Of a stretch of DNA of 64,000 bases, positions 53,678-64,000 are shown in pieces. Each line of letters begins with the position of its first letter. The stretch's first letter is position 1. The stretch comes from Fonsecaea monophora. Taxonomy: Eukaryota > Ascomycota > Eurotiomycetes > Chaetothyriales > Herpotrichiellaceae. The notes under the pieces are model-generated. The model did not search any database. It saw only the letters and a program-made list of their open reading frames with translations, and was not told where the DNA came from. Location: the NCBI RefSeq assembly GCF_001642475.1, contig NW_019174025.1:1-64000 (forward strand). Direction: 5' to 3'. Position numbers and translations under genes: made by a program.

Positions 53678-54895
53678 TCAGACATAAATGTAGCAGAAAG
53701 GACCCGCGGTCGTCCACAGTGCGTCCTTGTTCTGTATCGTCTGTCCCAGACTCCCCATAATGATCGGATCGGTCAGCTGTCCGGGCGGGCTGTTGACGGG
53801 ATCCAACGTCGAGGTGCCCCCCGCAAAGGCGTTTCTTCTGTTCTTCGGGTCCTGGTTCTGCCAGATCCACCAGGTCCGGTCGATCTGCGCGTGGTGCAGG
53901 AAGAACGTCGGCTCCGCGGGCGAGGCGAAGAGGTCGCCGCCCGGATCGCCGCCGGTCGTGAAGTGGCCGCCTGTGTGGACGCCGTAGAACCCGACGCTGA
54001 AGTCACCCTGCATGCGGTTCTGGAACGACAGAATGTCGTTGTAGTGCGAGATCAGGTCATACGAGTCCGAGTCCTTGGTCCAGTTCGAAGACACCCAGGA
54101 TGAGATGTCGCGACGAAGACAGCGAGGGTTGTAGGCCAGAGGGTCTGGATTGGAGTAGTTGATGATGCCCGGGATATCCAAGGTCGGCGCCACGGGACCC
54201 AAGTTGACCACGTAGTCCTTGAAGGGTCCCGTGTTCACACAGCCACCGCCAGACCCGGGAGGAATGCAGTTGATCTGCGTGGGCAGGCCTTCGGTGCAGC
54301 CGTGGGGCTCGTAAGCACCGTTGCCCGACATGCTGTAATCGCTGCCGTCGAACAGGGGTGAGTGAAGAGGATCAAAGGCGTACTTGCCCCAGTTCCAGTA
54401 CGGTTGATATCCCGTGTAGCCGCATTCGTTTCGAAGCGCCTGTTCAAAGTTCCACGTGAAGGTCCGATGCCATGCCAGGAAGTTTGCAGTCCCGTGGATG
54501 GACAGGGTTTGGTTGATATGGACCGCGACAAAGTCGTCGTACCGGGACCGTGCGCCTGCTGCAAAGTTGGGGTCTTGCGATGGCTTCGACATGAGGCACA
54601 GCTCCGCCGCAATGTACGCACGCCTCTCGTCTTTGGAGAGCGTGGACCATTCTCTGCGTACAGCCGCATTGAGCAAGTTGCAACTTCCGCCTGACGGATT
54701 CGTCACCTGATAGAACGCGAGGTTGACAAGACCTTTGGCTGCTAGGATATCGGTCTGAAGAGTTGAAGCTGGTATGTAGATAGAGGCAGTAGACACATCC
54801 GCATCCCGCTCCGACAAGTCGTTCTCGACAGGAGCTGGTGCTGCGCGTGTACTACCGATGGCCAACAAAGCCGGAAGGAGAAATTGGAAATGCAT
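53678..54895 (-). CDS. secreted short tyrosinase
   Basis: It is a type-3 copper oxidase, 405 residues in one exon. A signal peptide (about 1-18, MHFQFLLPALLAIGSTRA) is followed by the catalytic domain. Copper A histidines are H126 (DFVAVH), H134 and H143 (IHGTANFLAWHR), and copper B histidines are H307 and H311 (VHTGGH) and H334 (FFLHHAQIDRTWW). The protein ends soon after the catalytic domain, without the C-terminal shielding domain of long fungal tyrosinases, so it belongs to the short secreted class. It would oxidise phenols or catechols outside the cell, and could act in pigment or lignocellulose chemistry. Which substrate it prefers is not readable. At least three N-glycosylation sequons (NQT, NYS, NWT) fit secretion. 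Confidence 0.93.
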   Translation of the reverse strand: MHFQFLLPALLAIGSTRAAPAPVENDLSERDADVSTASIYIPASTLQTDILAAKGLVNLAFYQVTNPSGGSCNLLNAAVRREWSTLSKDERRAYIAAELCLMSKPSQDPNFAAGARSRYDDFVAVHINQTLSIHGTANFLAWHRTFTWNFEQALRNECGYTGYQPYWNWGKYAFDPLHSPLFDGSDYSMSGNGAYEPHGCTEGLPTQINCIPPGSGGGCVNTGPFKDYVVNLGPVAPTLDIPGIINYSNPDPLAYNPRCLRRDISSWVSSNWTKDSDSYDLISHYNDILSFQNRMQGDFSVGFYGVHTGGHFTTGGDPGGDLFASPAEPTFFLHHAQIDRTWWIWQNQDPKNRRNAFAGGTSTLDPVNSPPGQLTDPIIMGSLGQTIQNKDALWTTAGPFCYIYV

Positions 54896-56972
54896 GGTGC
54901 AAGGGTATGAAGAAACAAAGCTCTTTCAAAGAAAGTCAAGGAGTGGACGGTCGACACCTAAAGTCAGGTTCGAGCCAAATAATAATGGAACGCTCTTCGC
55001 GGAGGCAGATTTCCCAGAAGAAGAGAAAAACCTGGATCCCCGCTGGTTCCGCTGCAGTTATAACGGTCTTTATTGGGGCATCTATAGCTGCCACGAGGTT
55101 GTTAGCAGGCCACGCGAGACATTAGCCAAAGGAAATGAGATGGTAAACGTTGACACGCGGCAGTCGATAGTCTATCTCAGCTCGCGCATAAGCATCTCGG
55201 GTATTTAAACAACTATCGAAACATTCGTCGGAAGTCAGAGCGAGACTCTAGCGAGATGCTCTCCGGTAGGCATGTTGAATAGGCGACCACATCAGTGAAC
55301 TTTAAGCGGAGACGATCAAAAGCTTCATGATCCATGGGGGTAAGTTGTGTGAAGTGGTGTGTGAGAATGGAACCCTGCATGGAGCAGGTACTCGTAGCAT
55401 GATGGGGCTTTGTGCCGATCACTGCCGTTCATGGGCCCTGGCACCCAGGCCATGATGACTGATTTCGGCAATTGCACCACAATGCAATACAAGACATTGA
55501 CAGGGTCTAGAGATTGCAGGTGTGTATATTGGGGCCATGATCAAGACGCCGACTCCGAAGCTAATATCGATCAAACGCAAAGAGAGTGAAGAATCTGGTG
55601 TCTTGAAGTCCAGAGGTACTTTCTACCTCGAACTGTGCGTATACCTGGGTGGAAGGTTCTACGGTAGGGGGGTTAAATCAACGCGGGATGCTTCGGAGAG
55701 ATGGGATTTTGCTGCGGAAGAGATATTCGGCTGAGGGCAGATGGCCACGTTGGTCATTTGGAACGTGCCGAGCGGAACGAGACGCTAAAATGACTATCCG
55801 GGGTAGAGTTTCGGTGACTATACCATAAGTGGTATAGCTTATCTCTAGCGCAAAAGGCTAATTCCAACCCTGCCAAGGACTTTTTCTTGCACAATGTCTC
55901 TCCTGCCCAAGTGCTGTGCGTGTGTGTCTTTGAGAATCTCGTACTGCACGAAGTATGAGTCGCTGCATTGTCGGGCTGTTCCATTGTGACATCGCACTCT
56001 CCTTCGTCCTTTCACAGGGCTCACCAGCTATTATAACCCACACGAAGGTCATTCACCATGAAATGCCTTACTCGACTATCACGAGTCACTTGCGCCGAGG
56101 AATGCCGAGCTTGGTTACCGAGTACATTTCTGTCCCCTCCAGCCCGGGGTCTATCGCGCTATACTGCAACCTTTTGTCTGAGCGTGAGGAGAATTCCAAG
56201 CATAATCCATGCAAGCACCATCCAGCCCCTCGGAGCTATTGTACTACATTGGGCTAAAGTGATCAAATATTATTGCACAATATTAATGCAAAGGCAGCGC
56301 CTCGACCAGATGTCTCCACGCTCCCCTGCACCGCTGTTATACCCTTCAGGGCAAGATTCATGCAGTCAGAAAGTGAGTTTTCCCCTGGACCAGGCCCTGA
56401 TCCACTCCTACGCTGAAGTGGCAAATCGACTACACATGTGGACAGGAAGGGAAGTGTCGAGGTCTGTAAATCTTCTTCTCGCCCGAGTACAGCACAGAAC
56501 GCTAGGGGTATTTACCCAGCGCGAACAATGCGCCGGCGTTCTTGTCTCCCTGTTTTGGTGGGTAGTTCCAAGTTGGCGCTCAATGGGATTATAGACAAGG
56601 CACAACAACCACACCAAAGGCAACAAAATGCAACCAGGACTAGACCAAAGGTGAGTCTGTTGAGCTTTTGAAATAGCATAGCTCCTAAGGTATCAAGTGC
56701 CGGCCAGGTCTCCCGGCCCCCAACCGAGGTTTGTCTGTGTCTTGAAACTGCAAAAAAGCGCAGGACCTCAGGAGGAGGAGCTCCGCGGTTCATGTCCACA
56801 GGGGAGCGAGCTCAGAATGAGTGTACATAGCCAACTTGAAACTACAAAGAGCTTTGAACCATCTTGTTCTGACAATTTCAACCCCGTCAATCTCGCATTG
56901 TCCAGATGTCACAGGCCACCTACAACTGCCTTGCCTGGTTGATGCGACAATTGACACGCCTTCAGCAACGCC
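54896..56972. other. 2-kb divergent intergenic region
   Basis: No gene recognised. A perfect 8-bp inverted repeat, CTATACCA/TGGTATAG with a 4-nt loop, lies at 55818-55837. Open frames near 54838-55208 and 56058-56594 are not protein-like. Confidence 0.4.
55818..55837. repeat. perfect 8-bp inverted repeat
   Basis: CTATACCA at 55818-55825 and its reverse complement at 55830-55837 flank TAAG. It lies in the gap between the tyrosinase and the rhodopsin-domain gene, more than 900 bp from either start codon. It could be a dimeric-factor site or chance. Confidence 0.6.
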
Positions 56973-58267
56973 ATGGTTATTTCGGGTCTTTCTCAGCTTT
57001 TGGAGAGGCAAGCCGCTGCTACTCCTCAATACAAGGATGAATCCAACGCCGGCGCCCTGCTCGCAATACACGGCACCTTCGGTGGCGTTGCTATCCTCAC
57101 GGTTCTCCTTCGCGTCTTTGTGAGAGCGTTCCTGCTCAAAAGCCTCGGGACCGATGACTATGTTATGATAGCAGCTGCGGTTAGTCTCCTGAGACGCATA
57201 GCCCTCCACCCCCGAGCATTTTCTCTAACGGACTATTCTACCAGGTTTGCGAGGTCGGCGTCATTGTCTGTTTCGTGGGCGAGAGCAATGCTGGGCAACT
57301 GGGGAGGCACCCAGCGCTTGTCAGCTTGCCTGATAGCACTCTCTTTTCGCACTGGCGGTTCTTCCATTCCATCATCATCATGGTCGGCATAAGCCTTGTC
57401 AAGATCTCCATCGCCTTCTTCCTGCGCAGATTTGTGCTCAGCAAAAACCACCAGCGTTTTCTTTTGGGGTGCATTGTCTTTCTCGTTGCCTTTACAATAT
57501 CCTGCGCAGGAACTCTGATCTTCAACTGCGGCACGCGTGTGGATGCGAACTGGAATTTTGGTCTACGGGCGACTGGACAAGCCAAATGTTTCAGCAACAA
57601 CACGTTTACAAATATTGGTATTTTCAACAGCAGCGTCAACATTGCCACGGATGTTCTTTTTGCACTGCTTCCCATACCGGTGGTGTGGAAGCTGCAAGCA
57701 AATCTGCGGACAAAGCTGACTCTATGTTTTGTCCTAGGCTTGGGCCTCTTCGCCTGCGCCTCAAGCATTATCAAGACGGTCAAACAGGCCCATGCCCTCG
57801 AAGACCCTGACTGGACCTTTCACGATTCCTTCTTCATGTGGAACAACATCGAGTTCAATATCGGTATCTTGGCTGCTTCGTTGCCTTCGCTGCGTCCGCT
57901 GTTTGCCAAACTTCTCGGTGTCACGCAGCGATTCACGTCGAACAACAGCCGGAATCGTGCAAATTATGGGTACAATGCCGACGGGCTTGCCTACAATCGA
58001 AGCAGAACCGACAAGCGCTCCTCTCACAAACCCGCCAGCCAATACTATCAATTCGATTCGCGGCAGTCGACCGAGCTGGGAGAGCTGCAGAGAGGCGCGA
58101 GCCAAAAATTACCAAAGGTCACCAGCACGGTGAGCGCGGGCGACGACAACAGCGACAAGATCATGTTGGAACAAGATTTTCACGCAGTCAGCGGCGAGAG
58201 TCCGTGGGCGACACCGGTCCCCGGGGCCATCACAAAAACCACGACTGTCCAGGTCTCGAGATACTAG
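56973..58267 (+). CDS. rhodopsin-domain integral membrane protein (seven-helix, PTH11-related)
   Basis: Exons 56973-57179 and 57245-58267 (65-nt intron) give 409 residues. About seven hydrophobic segments are visible: AILTVLLRVFVRAFL, a second around the exon junction (YVMIAAAVCEVGVIVCFVG), IIIMVGISLVKISIAFFLRRF, FLLGCIVFLVAFTISCAG, VNIATDVLFALLPIPVVWKL, LTLCFVLGLGLFACASSII, and a final one. Internal sequence such as KISIAFFLRR and DVLFALLPIPVVWKLQ is diagnostic of the fungal rhodopsin-domain family, many members of which are orphan receptors. The C-terminal 120 residues form a cytoplasmic Ser/Asn-rich tail. The ligand is unknown. Confidence 0.88.
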
Positions 58268-59958
58268 CTGGAGGAACGGCTCACAGCACGAGCGGCAGCA
58301 CGCACTCAGACGAGCATTCATTGTACAAGTATGGCTTGGACCAGCTCCACGATGTCCCAGAAGATCACCTTTTTTTGGTGCAAGCGGGAACGCGAACATG
58401 ACGTTGAATGGCCATGATTATAACCAGAGGAGCAAGAGACTCCAGCCATTGTCGGCCGGGCATGGTGACGAGGAGGCAGCAGTAGGACTGCCTCTGCATG
58501 TATATATATATATATATCTGTACACGATACCTTGGCATGTATAGCCTTTCCCTTACCAGGATGTATGTATATACATATATATCAAAATGTTCCTACCTGT
58601 ACGAACCCCATGTCATCCAACTTCCTTTACCTCAAGCCACCCACGTTGGATTCCCGATTTCTACCAGTTTATGGTGCAAGGAGGTTGGGCCTGATCAAGC
58701 TTCTCGATCTACGAGTAGTAACAACAACTTCTGTCACTACCACCAGTTACAAGGTATGTGGGTAAGGGGAACCTCGGCACGCAAATCCCCCGTTGTTTCA
58801 CCGGGAGCGGGTCGACGGGTCGAACAAGGTTTGAAACGGCTTGTTCGCCAACATTCTTAGGCTTGGAAAGGGCTGGGCCGGGCATGCCGGGCCAGGGAAA
58901 TTGAACTCCTATTCAAACTGCCATGCATGCCGGCCTTGCAGGGTCATCCTTGTCTTCTACTCAAAGGTCCAAATAGACAGGAGTACACTACATAGAAGAA
59001 AGGGGTACGATAGCCAGAAAATCTTCAAACTAGCTAATTACCACGTTCAATTGCTTCGACAGAGGAGAGGGATTGGTGGGTCTTTTGCCACAGTCGGTTA
59101 GGCTGTTCGCTCGCTACCAAGCATTGTCACAGCAGCCAGCGCGGATGACATCAAGGCTGAGCTCTTCGGTCAGGGTGATCGTGATGCTGTGATTGCCCAG
59201 CGCAGGATCGAAAGACGGTCGCGGGATCGCGCTTTGCTACGTATGTCTGTTGTTTCGGCACCTTGGCCTCGCTGGTCGGCTGAGCGAGACCTTCCGTGAT
59301 GGCTATGTGTTGTGCTCCGCTTACGGCCATGCTCGTAACTGTCTTCAATGGAAACGAGAAAGCTGAATTCCGGTTGTTGCACCTGTGTTTATGAGATGCC
59401 GGACTGGACGCTGTCGGCATCGGAAGAACAGAGCCACCGAACCGAACAATGGAGATAAATGTGCATGGCCCCGAGATATACATGGTGCATAGCGAGCTGT
59501 TGCATTCCTCTCCCGAGTCACATAGCCGGGGCATTCGTCGGATGTACCACGTGGGTGCTGAATCATTTATTTCTGATCGATACGGAATATTAATAACTCA
59601 ACACTTTGTACCGAGGACGGCCCAGTGGCCCACTTGAAGCTCCAACTTCTCATTCACGTCTGCGTTCTCTGCCAATTGGATCCCTTCAAGGTGACCTCTC
59701 CGCTGCTGATATCCCCGCAAGCCTTGGGCACTCTGACGCTGTCTATCTCTTTCAAAAGAAAAAGGCAGCTTGGATGCTCTTCAGCGACAATTGTAATGCC
59801 CATTCATTTCAAGCACAGCCTCAAATCTAGAGACAGGAGCCCGTGACACAACTCATGTTGCCAAGTAAAATGCAACATGTATCTTCGACATCAATATGTC
59901 ATGCTGGGCATACAATGTCAGATTATCATTTTCACGCACCCCGGTCAGCACTGGGCAC
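58268..59958. other. convergent intergenic region
   Basis: No gene recognised. A TA dinucleotide run lies at 58501-58517. One minus-strand open frame of about 125 codons (59151-59534) is not protein-like. Confidence 0.4.
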
Positions 59959-61692
59959 TTACTTGAGAAATATGGTCTTGACGTCAGTGTAAGCCTCGAT
60001 GCCCATCTGGAAGACGCCCGTCAGTCAGTCAGTGAGTTTTTCACCGCGTCACACACACAATAAAGCCAATGAAGATACAGATTGGAGAGACGTGACAGAA
60101 AACGTACCTTTCCCAACTCCCTGCCCCAGCCGCTCTGCTTCATACCACCAAAGGGTACAGTCACGTCAACCATAGTGCAACAGTTGATGCAGACTGTGCC
60201 TGCCTCCACTTTTGCAGCAATGCGCATCGCTCTGTTGACGTCCTGTGTAAAAACAGCACCTGCCAGACCGAACTCGGTATCATTGGCACGGTTTAGCACG
60301 TCCTCTTCCTCTTCAAACTCGTTCACCACGACCACAGGACCGAATATCTCCTCTTTGTATATCCTTGCAGATGGCTTCGTGTCGACGAAGATGGTCGGCG
60401 CAATCCAGCAGCCCTTTGAACAGTTTGATTAGCCACGGCGCCCCGTTGTTGACGACGATTGAAGGTGGGAACTTACCTTGTCATATATTGGTTTGCCCCC
60501 TGTCACGAGCGTGCCCTCGCGGGACCCGATGTCCATGTACGATTGCACTCGGTCAAACTGGACCTTATCTGCCAATGGCGGAAAGCGTGTATCGTCTGAA
60601 TTTGCATCTTGCCCAAAGGCAGGCGTCATCTGTTCGAACAGGGCCTTAAGTTTGGCGACGAAAACTTCCTTGACGCCCTTTTGGACGTACACACGGGAGC
60701 TTGCAATACAGGCTTGACCACTGTTGCCGAGAATACCCTGCATGCACCACTGGGCAGCATTATCCAATTGTGCGTCATCGAATATAATACTCGGACTCTT
60801 GCCTCCCAGTTCCAGCGTGACTTTCTTCATGTTACTGGTCGAAGCCATCTGAGCGATCTTCTTCCCAGTTGCCGAACTTCCGGTAAAGGAGATCTTATCA
60901 ATGCCGAGATGTGAAGCCAATAGAGCTCCAGTTGAGCCGGGGCCAGTAATCAGGTTCATGATTCCGTCTGGTGCCCCAGCCTCTTGTAAGATCTTGCCAA
61001 AGTAGACGGTGGTGAGTGGCGTCTTTTCGCTTGATTTCACAATCATGGTGTTACCAGCTGCGAGACAGGGGGCACCTTTCATGGCAATCATCACAAGTGG
61101 TCCGTTGAAAGCGTTCACGGCAGCGCACACGCCTAATGGCTCTCGCCTGGTCATTCTGAGGAAGCCGGTGCCTTCCTGCGGCCACGCTTCGCCAGAGAGC
61201 TTGTCACACCAGCCAGCGTAATCTTAAAGGGGGCGTGTCAATTCTTGGTTTATGTCCAATGTCATATTCGGGACTACTCACACCGGAAGACATTTGCGGC
61301 CATGGGCACCTCAAATCCCAGTGACTGCGCTACTGGCTTCCCTGTACACAGTGCTTCGAGGCGTGCAAACTCTTTCGCATGGGCTTCGATGCGATCTGCG
61401 ATTCGGAGCAGGAGCGCAGCCCGAGTAGCAGACGAAGTCTCCTTCCAGAGTTTGAACGCAGCTCTCGCAGCATTGACGGCGTCGTCCACGTCATCTTTCT
61501 CTGCCACATGGAGCTCCTCTGTAACAGGTGTATTGTCCGTAGGCGTGTAGCACGACATGCGCGTAGCTGACTTGGAGTTGACATACTACTCGCCAACTCG
61601 TAAGTACGGAAATGGGTCAGGCCAATAGCGTGTGTGATTCTTACCTGCCCGTCAATGAACAGTCTTGTCTCGAAAGCCGGTATGGAACCCAT
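59959..61692 (-). CDS. NAD(P)-dependent aldehyde dehydrogenase
   Basis: Minus-strand exons 61692-61645, 61585-61282, 61222-60477, 60413-60108 and 60006-59959 give 483 residues. ALDH hallmarks are present: the substrate-region motif NAFNGPL, cofactor-binding FTGSSATGKKIAQ, the catalytic base E255 in TLELGGKS, the nucleophile C289 in GNSGQACIASSR, EEIFGPVVVV and PFGGMKQSGWGRELG. The last exon encodes only 16 codons (GIEAYTDVKTIFLK) but matches the conserved ALDH end. Exon 2 begins at 61585, giving FIDGQYVNSKSATR, which reads better than the other in-frame acceptor. It is a cytosolic-type class 1/2 relative with an unknown substrate. It is divergent from a P450 gene. Confidence 0.93.
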
Positions 61693-62596
61693 GATGGCTG
61701 TGAACGCTGTGACTCCAAGCTAGGTGCTTCAAGTATGAAAGCAGTTACAACAACAGAGTTAGAATGGTGAAACGTAGAGTACTTCTAGACTCGACAACGA
61801 CAACCTGGCGATGGAATATTGATTGTCAATCTTCCACCGACAATATCGGCGTTAAACATCGTGGCCGAATGACCAGCTTCTTCCAACGGACGTATGAGTC
61901 TCGCTACAGCTCGCAACGAACATGATTTCACTGCACTCACGGTGAATTTGCTACAGACTGCAGGAAGTACGCGTAAGGTAACAACAACTCGGATTTAGGG
62001 ACTTTACTAACCCCAAAAGCGGAAGTGGATGCAATGACTCGCTCTGGGAGCCCCAACGCCGAGGTGGAGAAATGGGCTATAGTCCCTTAGCGCCTTGGCA
62101 TTTATGCCCTATTTCGGTAGCGAATACTAATGTCTCCACGTTACCTGATATTTACTGTGCACTGTGCTATACGGGACCCAGTTAGGCCGATCAACATCCC
62201 GGTCTCTACGCGATTCATACTCCCACAGAGGAGACCATTCGACAAAAGTGCATGGAGAAAGGTGCGAAAGGTCGCGAAATGACTGTAAATTGTCTGTTAC
62301 CTCTTCGAGACTCGGAGGACTGAGTCAGTTCCTCTTCACCTCACTTCCATCAATGGTAAGAGTCAGCTCCATTACAAAGTCGTGGGTTGGATGACCTGAT
62401 TCTTGGCTGAGTATGGTGGGGGAAGAGAAGGTTCCGTCTTTTTGGACAACAGGTCTTGCCACAGTATAATACGCTCGATATTAAAGATGGACCGACCGCT
62501 GTTGAGTATTTGCAGTCTGCAAAGGCGCGATTCGTATCTTTTCGAAACATCACGAGCTTTGGCCTTTTCTGTTCCGTTCTCACGGGTGAAAAAAGC
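61693..62596. promoter_or_regulatory. divergent promoter, aldehyde dehydrogenase and P450
   Basis: This 904-bp region separates the divergent start codons. An in-frame open stretch precedes the P450 start back to about 62456, but the hydrophobic anchor begins only at ATG 62597. I see no definite regulatory motif. Confidence 0.45.
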
Positions 62597-64000
62597 ATGG
62601 CTCCTTCTGCCTTCCTCCTCAGCGAAGTGGCCTTTACACTCGTAAGTCTCGTCGCCGTGAGCATATCTGACGTCTCGATTACTGACTCCCGAACAGGTCC
62701 TCGTGAGTTTGGTGGGAGTTGTATTCTACAACCTCTTCTTCCACCCTCTTCGTCGATACCCCGGGCCAAAGTTGTGGGCAATCAGCAATATTCCCTGGAA
62801 TTACTACAATCTCCGTCTATGTTTGCCGTTTAAAATCCACGAGCTTCATCAGAGATATGGTCCTGTTGTTCGAATCGGTCCCAATCAACTCTCGTACAAC
62901 TCGGGGGCGGCATGGAAGGAAATTTATTTTGGCACCGGTACCCACGAGTACCTGAAGGACTTGCACCGAGGATTTGGCATTCCGCAAGACCCAAACCCTA
63001 AGGAATGGCCCATGACAGTCTCAGATACACCCAGGCACCGACGGATCAGACGAGCCCTCTTGCCTGCGTTCTCGGAGCGCGCGCTGCGTGATCAGTCTCC
63101 TCTACTCAACTCATACCTTGACATTCTCATCTTGAGACTTCGAGAGCGCGCCGGGAAGGCACCTGAGGATATCATCACCTGGGTCAACCGCTTCACCGTT
63201 GATGCCCTGGGTCATTTCTGTTTCGGACAGTCGTTCAACGCGCTGCAGGATTCAAAGACCCCAGACTTGGTCAATGTTCTGATAGACTCTGTCGCATACA
63301 TTCCAGTCTCCCAATTTGCCCAGCAGTATCGTTTGCAGAGATTGCTGGCTGTTTTTACTCCTGCTGGCGCCGTTAACACAATGGAGGCGTTCAATCAGCA
63401 TGCGACCGAACAGGTTACACGAGTCGTCGAGCAAATGAAGTCGGGGGTAGCATCATCTGGCTTGTTCTTTAGCTACGTCATGGAAGACAAGGAGGCAAAA
63501 TCCAAGATCTCCCATGAAGAGGTGACCATTGAGGGGAGAATGCTGCTGACGGCCGGTGCCGAGGCAAGAAGACCCCGGTCATTGTGTTCACACGCTGTTG
63601 GCTAACTTTCATACCACAGACTACAACGTCAGCGATCTCCGGATCCCTCTACTATCTCTGCATGAACCCCTCGACGTACAAAAAGGCAGCCGAAGAAATC
63701 AGGTCGACCTTCTCCTCCGAGGACCAAATGACCAATGAGGCTGTCGCGGCGCTTCCATACACGAATGCTGTCTTGAAGGAGACATTCAGAATATACGTGC
63801 CCACTCCCGGGACGATCCCTCGTGTCACTCCGGCCGAGGGCGCTCAAATTCTCGGTCAGTACGTACCAGGCAAGACCCTGATCGGGGTTGCTCCCTACTC
63901 TTGCACCCGCTCGCCGGCGAATTTCCACAACCCGGATCAATTTGTGCCTGAGCGCTGGCTGGCGAGCCAGCTTGGCTCACCGGAGTATGAGCCCTACTTG
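62597..64000 (+). CDS. cytochrome P450 monooxygenase, truncated by the window edge
   Basis: Exons 62597-62641, 62697-63563 and 63620 to the edge encode 431 residues so far. An N-terminal anchor (FLLSEVAFTLVLVSLVGVVFY) and the hinge YPGPKLW indicate an ER-bound microsomal enzyme. The I-helix reads AGAETTTSA, the ExxR motif is KETFR, and PERW is present. The heme-binding FxxGxRxC loop lies beyond position 64000, so the gene is partial. The I-helix motif is split by an intron (63564-63619) whose donor is GC (GAG/GCAAGA) with a CTAAC branch point and CACAG acceptor. Family similarity across the junction requires this exact splice. The P450 resembles the fungal isotrichodermin C-15 hydroxylase-like group; substrate unknown. 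Confidence 0.9.

Noticed and set aside
1..64000. tRNA, rRNA and CRISPR features
   Set aside because: Scanning for T-arm-like GGTTCGAAxCC strings on both strands gave only coding or non-folding matches, and there are no regularly spaced direct repeats; a covariance-model search would settle tRNAs.

Overview
The window is nuclear DNA of a filamentous ascomycete (Pezizomycotina). The genes are split by short spliceosomal introns, mostly 48-126 nt, with GT(A/G)xGT donors and CTRAY branch points close to the acceptors. The gene complement is typically fungal: a Zn2Cys6 regulator, a rhodopsin-like membrane protein, a secreted tyrosinase, a sugar transporter and a microsomal P450. I cannot fix the order from sequence alone; a eurotiomycete or black-yeast-like species is only a guess. 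I found no tRNA, rRNA, CRISPR array or intact transposon, although my tRNA search by eye was not exhaustive. I rebuilt the gene models by hand from reading frames, splice signals and conserved motifs, and checked that every exon junction keeps frame.

Left third (1-24 kb) is mostly housekeeping. In order: mRNA export factor RAE1 (+), a kelch/BTB protein (-) divergent from the APC/C activator CDC20 (+), a six-exon helical-repeat protein of unknown function (+), an MFS sugar transporter (-) with candidate carbon-repression sites upstream, a seven-knuckle GIS2/CNBP-type protein (-), UDP-GlcNAc pyrophosphorylase UAP1 (-) and a cyclophilin-RRM protein of the PPIL4/Cyp6 type (-).

Middle (24-46 kb). 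A 2.8 kb stretch without a recognisable gene precedes a Zn2Cys6 regulator (+). Ribosomal protein eS24 (-) and the eEF2 lysine methyltransferase EFM3 (+) share a 396-bp divergent promoter, so both products of that pair act in translation. Then come a nine-exon Hsp70-like ATPase (-), a striking 883-aa protein with five tandem repeats of about 50 residues followed by a coiled coil (+), a small unrecognised protein (+), an 830-aa coiled-coil protein (-) and a membrane-anchored DnaJ protein (-).

Right third (46-64 kb) is more accessory and gene-poor. It holds an unrecognised acidic protein (-), a fungal-specific transcription-factor-domain protein without a zinc cluster (-), a GFA/CENP-V-type zinc protein (+), a small Cys-cluster protein (-), a secreted short tyrosinase (-), a rhodopsin-domain membrane protein (+), an aldehyde dehydrogenase (-), and divergent from it a cytochrome P450 (+) that runs off the right edge and appears to use a GC-AG intron. 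The long intergenic stretches carry many TAGGTA/TACCTA-type short repeats.

The best candidates for undescribed biology are the five-repeat coiled-coil protein at 36.4-39.2 kb and the CW-x-L-C helical-repeat protein at 10.9-13.7 kb.
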